Assembly (NCBI GenBank): GCA_944342015.1
Contig: CALVMC010000004.1
Location: 90,102 to 154,101 of the forward strand
Reading direction: 5' to 3'
DNA length: 64,000 nucleotides
Source of the DNA: an uncultured Clostridia bacterium
GTDB taxonomy: Bacteria > Bacillota > Clostridia > Christensenellales > CALVMC01
Part shown: piece after piece, positions 59,854 through 64,000 of the stretch
Layout of the letters: each line of letters opens with the position of its first letter
Numbering within the stretch: position 1 is the stretch's first letter
Notes under the pieces: model-generated
Told to the model about the DNA's origin: nothing
The model's database searches: none
What the model saw: only the letters and a program-made list of their open reading frames with translations
Translations under genes and position numbers: made by a program

Positions 59854-60972
59854 TTATTTAAGATTTTTCGGATTAAGACATTTAAGTTCATCGAGTACGA
59901 ATATTCCGTTTTTGCGGATAAGCTTATCGTCGAAATAAATTTCTCCGCCGCCGTACTTTTCCGTCTGAACGAGAACCAAATCCCAATGTATTGCAGACTG
60001 ATTTTTATTGTCCGCATCGTCATAGCAGCAGCCGGGCGTAAAATGAATGGAACCGCTGATTTTTTCGTCGAACAAAATATCCCCTACGGGATTTACGATA
60101 TAGGGATTGAGTCCGAAAGAAAATTCCCCTACATATCTTGCCCCCTCGTCGGTATCGAAAATCTTTTCAATCTGAGCTTGCAGGTTAGCGGAAGCTTTTA
60201 CGATTTTTCCGTTTTCGAAAACGAGATTTACATTTTCGAATTTCATTCCGTTTTCGATAGACGGAACATTATATCTGATAACGCCGTTTACGCTGTCTTT
60301 TACAGGCGCCGTATAAACTTCGCCGTCGGGAATATTTTTTTCGCCCGAACATTTAATTGCGGGAATTCCTTTAATTGAAAAGGTTAAATCGGTACCTTTC
60401 GATACTATTCTTACCTTATCGGTTTTATTCATAAGTTCTACAAGCGGGTCCATAGCCTTTGCCATTTTTCGGTAATCGAGATTGCATACATCGAAATAGA
60501 AATCTTCGAAAGCTTCCGTCGACATATTGCAAAGCTGACTCATACCCTGCGTGGGATATCTTAAAATTACCCATTTAGTTTTCTTTACCCTTAAATTGTG
60601 GTGAACGGGGTGCGAGTAAACCGTAGAATAAAGTTGCATTTTATCAGACGGCAAATCGCTGAGTTCATAGTTGTTGTCGCCCCCTCTGAAACCTATATAA
60701 CACTGCATATTTTTCATAAGTTCGGAGTCGATTTTCGCCATAAGTTCGGCTTGGTCTTTTTTTAAGTTAAAGAGAAGTTCTCTTTTAATTCTGCTGTCGG
60801 AAAGTCTTACGAAAGGCTTACCGCCTTTTTCGTAAATTTTTCTGATAAGTATCGAAACCATTGCGCTGTCTATACCGTTTGCTTCGATAAGAACATTTTC
60901 GCCATTTTGAACATTACAGGAATAACCTACGATATTGTCGGCAAGTTTTTCCATTCTTTTATCTATAATCAT
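59854..60972 (-). CDS. M29 family aminopeptidase
   Basis: The 372-residue protein is an aminopeptidase T/AmpS-type metallopeptidase that removes N-terminal residues. Seen are GEKNIPDGEVYTAP (about 213-226), matching the family's first metal-binding Glu region, VGEFSFGLNP (about 286-295) with the second Glu, GSIHFTPGCCYDDAD (His), and SAIHWDLVL (the HxD ligands). The length is a little short of typical 400-410. Own AAGGAG site and a good TATAAT (about 61013-61008). Divergent from the HTH gene. Confidence 0.92.
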   Translation of the reverse strand: MIIDKRMEKLADNIVGYSCNVQNGENVLIEANGIDSAMVSILIRKIYEKGGKPFVRLSDSRIKRELLFNLKKDQAELMAKIDSELMKNMQCYIGFRGGDNNYELSDLPSDKMQLYSTVYSHPVHHNLRVKKTKWVILRYPTQGMSQLCNMSTEAFEDFYFDVCNLDYRKMAKAMDPLVELMNKTDKVRIVSKGTDLTFSIKGIPAIKCSGEKNIPDGEVYTAPVKDSVNGVIRYNVPSIENGMKFENVNLVFENGKIVKASANLQAQIEKIFDTDEGARYVGEFSFGLNPYIVNPVGDILFDEKISGSIHFTPGCCYDDADNKNQSAIHWDLVLVQTEKYGGGEIYFDDKLIRKNGIFVLDELKCLNPKNLK

Positions 60973-61198
60973 AATTTACTCCTTCAAAATTTTAAACTTG
61001 GTTTTCGATAATTATACCCCATAGTGAAATTAAAAACAACAAAAGTATATCCATTTTAAACAAAACAAATTTACGACTACAATAAAATTTAAAAAATATC
61101 AAATACCCGTTTTTCCTTAAATAGTAAAAGAACAATTATATTGTAAAATATTTTATGGAAATATTTTAATTAAAATTGATTTAAACAATAATGGGATA
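60973..61198. other. Intergenic region upstream of the M29 peptidase
   Basis: AT-rich and without a supportable gene. It holds the peptidase promoter on the minus strand at its left end and, further right, merges into the 14-bp repeat listed separately. Confidence 0.4.
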
Positions 61199-61269
61199 TT
61201 TTAAAACCGTAAATTTAAAATCGCATTTTTAAAACCGTATTTTAATATTTGTATTTTTAAAACCTTACT
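61199..61269. repeat. Short degenerate repeat, TTTTAAAACCGTA type
   Basis: Units at 61199-61211, 61213-61226 (degenerate), 61227-61239 and 61255-61269 (ACCTTA variant), at distances of 14, 14 and 28 bp. They share the CCGTA core seen in the 17-bp array. They precede the frameshifted HTH gene. Confidence 0.5.
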
Positions 61270-61308
61270 TTGATAAACTAATAGCATAACACATAGGAGG
61301 AAACTATA

Positions 61309-61553
61309 TTGACCACTTGTCAAGCCGTATCAAGAAGAGTAAAAAGTTACTTGATGAAAGAAATATGAGTCAGTATAGACTTGAATTAAATTCCGGTATA
61401 CTTCACGGAACAATGAATAATATTATGAAAGGCAATAATAAAAGCATTAAATTAAATACCGTTATGATGATTGCTTTCGGATTTAATATGTCTATAACTG
61501 AATTTCTGAACGACCCTGTATTCTTATCGAATGAAGAATTGGAAATAGAATAA
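61309..61553 (+). pseudogene. Cro/C1-type HTH regulator with an apparent frameshift
   Basis: A TTG at 61309 lies 8 nt after an AGGAGG site and reads TTCQAVSRRVKSYL before ending at a TGA 20 codons on. The frame changes at 61351-61353: from there a second frame reads DERNMSQYRLELNSGILHGTMNNIMKG and ends PVFLSNEELEIE at 61553. The joined product, VSRRVKSYL-DERNMSQYRLE, has exactly the spacing of the XRE family (V-A-x-R-I-R-x-L-x-x-E-R-N-M-T-Q-Y). One missing base (TTGATG instead of TTGGATG) explains everything. The gene may be dead, or the base may be a sequencing error. If the 78-residue frame alone is used from a TTG at 61317, the spacing to the RBS is too long (about 16 nt). Confidence 0.7.
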
Positions 61554-61688
61554 TCTAATTTATAAACTCGTTTAATTATTATTAATTTATTTAACTGAAT
61601 AAATTTATTCTCTTATCAATAAAGTCAACAATAGATAATTGTTCGTTTTTTCTGCATAAAAATTATTAAATTTAACGATAATTTATTT

Positions 61689-62183
61689 ATGAAAAAAATG
61701 AATAAACTTTGTTCCGACAGCGTGAAAGCTTGGTATTTACTTTCCTTGCTTTTTTTGTTAATCTGTTCGGTTCTGTATTTTTTTATATATGTTTTTTCTA
61801 TAACAAAACTTGCGGGCAGCATACGAATTTTATTTATTTCCGTATTTTCGGTACTGCTTGCAATAGTTTTTATTTCGTCTTTGATTGTTCCGCCGTTAAA
61901 GTACAAAAAATTTTTTTACAGTATTATGAAAGACAGAATACTTTTAATAGGCGGAATATATTATCTGAAAAGAGAAGTCATATTAATAGACAATATCGAA
62001 CACATAGAAACGGTATCCCCTTTATATCTCAGATTTTTCAGACTTTATAATGTAATTATTTATACTTCGGCAAGCAAACATAAACTTCCCGCTCTTTGCG
62101 AAAGTCAGGTTAAGGAAATTTTAAAGGCTGTTAAAAAAGGCGATTTTTACGAAAAAAGCGTTTATAAAAAGAATATCCGCTGA
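61689..62183 (+). CDS. Bacterial PH-domain membrane protein, YdbS-like
   Basis: A 164-residue protein with two N-terminal membrane helices (about 14-36 and 44-66) followed by a bPH2 domain (about 70-155: KYKKFFYSIMKDRILLIGGIYYLKREVILIDNIEHIETVSPLYLRFFRLYNVIIYT). YdbS-type proteins usually pair with a larger YdbT-type partner, as here. The function is unknown, with reports linking the families to envelope stress and peptide antibiotics. No Shine-Dalgarno is visible before the ATG. Confidence 0.8.
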   Translation: MKKMNKLCSDSVKAWYLLSLLFLLICSVLYFFIYVFSITKLAGSIRILFISVFSVLLAIVFISSLIVPPLKYKKFFYSIMKDRILLIGGIYYLKREVILIDNIEHIETVSPLYLRFFRLYNVIIYTSASKHKLPALCESQVKEILKAVKKGDFYEKSVYKKNIR

Positions 62184-62210
62184 ACCGATATTTAATCGAT
62201 ATATGTACAT

Positions 62211-63593
62211 ATGAAAAAACAACACTACTCTGTATATCTTAAAGCCTTCGCTCTTCCCGTATTTCTTTCTGTTTTGGGATTTATTCCTAAGACCTTTACT
62301 CTTATTGACGAAATTAAAAAAATCATAGGAACGAGTTTTACCGTACTTTTAAATGCGGCTGCAATTATAATTTTAATTTCGAGATTATTTCAAGGTTTTG
62401 TTTCCCGATATAAAGCCGATGAAGAACAGATAATTTATAAAAGGTTTTTTTTCAGAAAAAAAATACTCAATATTCCCATAGATAAAATAACTGCATTCTG
62501 CATAATAAGAAGTCCTTTAAACAGACTTACAAAAAGCAAAACTATAATTTTTAAAAGCGGAAACATATCGTCCTATGCAAAAGGAATCAAAATAACGGTA
62601 TCGGAAAATGAAATGAATTTTCAAGAATCCGCAGGCTTTGACGGAAAAAAAGAAAAGGTCAATAACCTTTCCCTGTTACTTTGCGCCCTTTTAAGACCTG
62701 CTACATTTCTTAACCTATTTGTTATATGGTTTCCCTTACTTTGGGCGGGACTGCTGTTTGTTTTCACGGCGACATATAATGCAAATGTACTCTCGATTTC
62801 CGTAATAACGAGTACTCTTGCCTTTTCGATAGGCGCATTTATCAATATACTGATATTTTTTAACAAGTATTACGGGTATACTGTTATTAAAAAAGAAGAT
62901 TATTTGAAAGCAAGTTACGGATTTATTTCTAAATACGATTATTATCTTAAATCCGATAAAATTTCTGCGGTAGTGATTTATCAGAATGTATTTATGCGCA
63001 TATTGGGACTGAGAAGTATCGAAATGTATGTAGTGGGCTTTTTTAATGCGCATAATTATCTATTCCCCGCTTGCAAAAAAAGCAAAGTAAAAGAAATAAC
63101 GGAAAATCTTCTCGACGAATACAAATTTGTGCCGCCGACATATTTCCCGCCTAAAAAAGCAGTTTTTTATTATATGACTTTTCCCGTGTTAATATTTTCT
63201 ACGCTTATGATAACTCTTTTTCTTGTTCCCGAAATCATAGGTTTTAAAATAACGATTGGCGCGCTTGCAACCGCTTTGCTGCTTTTTATTATGTACAGAT
63301 TTATAACTTTAACGACAAACCGATATACGGTAACCGAAAATTCATTTATATTTTCAAAAGGCGGACTCAGTAAAAAGATTTATATAATAAACAAAAAAAA
63401 GATAGAAGCGGTAAAAGAAAAGACCACCTTTTTCAAACTCAGAAAAAAACTGTCCAAAGGGGAAATATATCTTCATGCAAACGAAAACAACGCAAAAATA
63501 AAAACCGGACTTTTTAATTTTAATACCGTAACGAGTCTTATATATAAAAAAAATCCTTACAAAATTTCCAAAACAAATATCAAAAAACTTTAA
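62211..63593 (+). CDS. Bacterial PH-domain membrane protein, YdbT-like
   Basis: The 460-residue protein has several membrane helices and at least three bPH2-like segments: about 60-115 (RYKADEEQIIYKRFFFRKKILNIPIDKITAFCI), about 225-285 (YTVIKKEDYLKASYGFISKYDYYLKSDKISAVVIYQNVFMRILGLRSIEMYVVG) and about 365-425 (TTNRYTVTENSFIFSKGGLSKKIYIINKKKIEAVKE). This is the YdbT plan. It starts 27 nt after the YdbS-like gene; again no Shine-Dalgarno is seen, though the frame is long and clean. Confidence 0.82.
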   Translation: MKKQHYSVYLKAFALPVFLSVLGFIPKTFTLIDEIKKIIGTSFTVLLNAAAIIILISRLFQGFVSRYKADEEQIIYKRFFFRKKILNIPIDKITAFCIIRSPLNRLTKSKTIIFKSGNISSYAKGIKITVSENEMNFQESAGFDGKKEKVNNLSLLLCALLRPATFLNLFVIWFPLLWAGLLFVFTATYNANVLSISVITSTLAFSIGAFINILIFFNKYYGYTVIKKEDYLKASYGFISKYDYYLKSDKISAVVIYQNVFMRILGLRSIEMYVVGFFNAHNYLFPACKKSKVKEITENLLDEYKFVPPTYFPPKKAVFYYMTFPVLIFSTLMITLFLVPEIIGFKITIGALATALLLFIMYRFITLTTNRYTVTENSFIFSKGGLSKKIYIINKKKIEAVKEKTTFFKLRKKLSKGEIYLHANENNAKIKTGLFNFNTVTSLIYKKNPYKISKTNIKKL

Positions 63594-63756
63594 TATTGAA
63601 ATATTAATTTTTTTAACGAAAAAATAATTTCCTGTTAAAAGATTATTTTTTATTGAAAAATATATCCTTACTTAAATATCATTTTTTTGATAAAACAGAA
63701 TAATTAAACCGAATGAAAAAACCAAATAATAAAACCGATATTACTATTAAATTAAC
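63594..63756. other. AT-rich intergenic region
   Basis: No gene or clear terminator directly after the YdbT-like gene. Very AT-rich and feature-poor up to the 41-bp repeats. Confidence 0.4.
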
Positions 63757-63917
63757 TTTTTAAAAACAATCTTTCTTATTAATATTAAATTTAAAAGTTT
63801 TTATAATTAATCTTTCTTATTGCTATTATAATGGACTGTTTTTATAATTAATCTTTCTTATCAATATATAGAACCTTTTAAAACAAACTTCATTTTTTAT
63901 AAATAATCTTCCTTAAT
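63757..63917. repeat. Degenerate 41-bp tandem repeats
   Basis: Four related units built around TTTTTATAATTAATCTTTCTTAT start at 63757, 63798, 63839 and 63894; the first three are exactly 41 bp apart, the last 55 bp on. Identity is highest in the first 24 bases, while the rest of each unit varies. No ORF. Function unknown. Confidence 0.7.
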
Positions 63918-63923
63918 AAAACA

Positions 63924-63946
63924 AAAAAACGGCTTATGCCGTTTGT
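63924..63946 (-). terminator. Probable terminator for a minus-strand gene beyond the right edge
   Basis: Stem AAACGGC/GCCGTTT (63927-63944) with a 4-nt loop and a run of seven T on the minus strand. On the plus strand the T-run is short, so it more likely ends a gene that continues past 64000 than the YdbT-like gene 330 nt to its left. Confidence 0.55.
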
Positions 63947-64000
63947 TGTAAGTAAAAAGTTGAAAGGAAAAGAAAAGGAGATAATTTTTTCTTTTAAGTG

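Noticed and set aside
61351..61353. Programmed ribosomal frameshift in the HTH gene
   Set aside because: The joint TTGATG has no slippery heptamer and no visible downstream structure; mutation or sequence error is simpler.

Overview
The window looks like chromosome of a low-GC, anaerobic Bacillota (Clostridia-type) bacterium. The evidence is AT-rich intergenic DNA, A/G-rich Shine-Dalgarno sites, an rnfCDGEAB operon, a bacterial V-type ATPase, a THF riboswitch in front of an ECF folate S component, a single-chain glycyl-tRNA synthetase, a SpoVB-like flippase and a DUF421/DUF4363 pair. I cannot name a genus. There is no prophage, insertion sequence, CRISPR array, rRNA or tRNA gene; most of the window is ordinary housekeeping sequence, mainly read from the minus strand.

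Layout. 1-2412: rpsF-ssb-rpsR (rpsR leaves the window) and a Ppx/GppA-family phosphatase. 2657-7691: the Rnf complex. 8074-8930: a split TauE/SafE-type permease. 9337-13188: a very large surface lipoprotein with five repeated modules. 13358-17460: a LysM protein, a SpoVB-like flippase, the riboswitch-controlled folate S component, and DUF421 plus DUF4363. 17578-23174: uvrB-uvrA behind two small tail-anchored proteins. 23290-24939: an acyl-CoA synthetase. 25018-28881: a second giant surface protein. 29037-33702: a putative pantothenate S component, coaX, hom, TspO and an SDR reductase. 34028-42000: a tiny Cys-rich peptide, glyS, an aminotransferase-tyrS-yigZ-ilvE cluster, and the NifU-like/GGGtGRT pair. 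42265-46490: a stand-alone FakA-like fragment, guaB-guaA and a lipoprotein. 46629-55698: rpiB and the nine-gene V-ATPase operon. 55873-60972: Sua5, a ZIP transporter, a small KE-rich membrane protein, GAPDH and an M29 aminopeptidase. 61309-63593: a frameshifted HTH gene and two bacterial-PH-domain membrane proteins.

How it works together. Rnf (ferredoxin:NAD+ oxidoreductase, ion pumping) and the V-ATPase would form one ion-coupled energy circuit. The K subunit carries the Leu-Thr-Gln, Gln and Glu residues of the Na+ site known from Enterococcus hirae NtpK, so the circuit is probably sodium-based. Vitamin salvage appears twice: folate (FolT with a THF riboswitch) and pantothenate (S component next to CoaX).

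The least explained items are a roughly 210-bp degenerate 17-bp tandem repeat upstream of two divergent genes (57925-58135), two more degenerate intergenic repeats near the right end, the two giant envelope proteins, the Cys-rich micro-protein, the FakA-like fragment, the tail-anchored winged-helix-like pair ahead of uvrBA, and the GGGtGRT pair. None of these is proven to be a new system; they are the places worth a second look.
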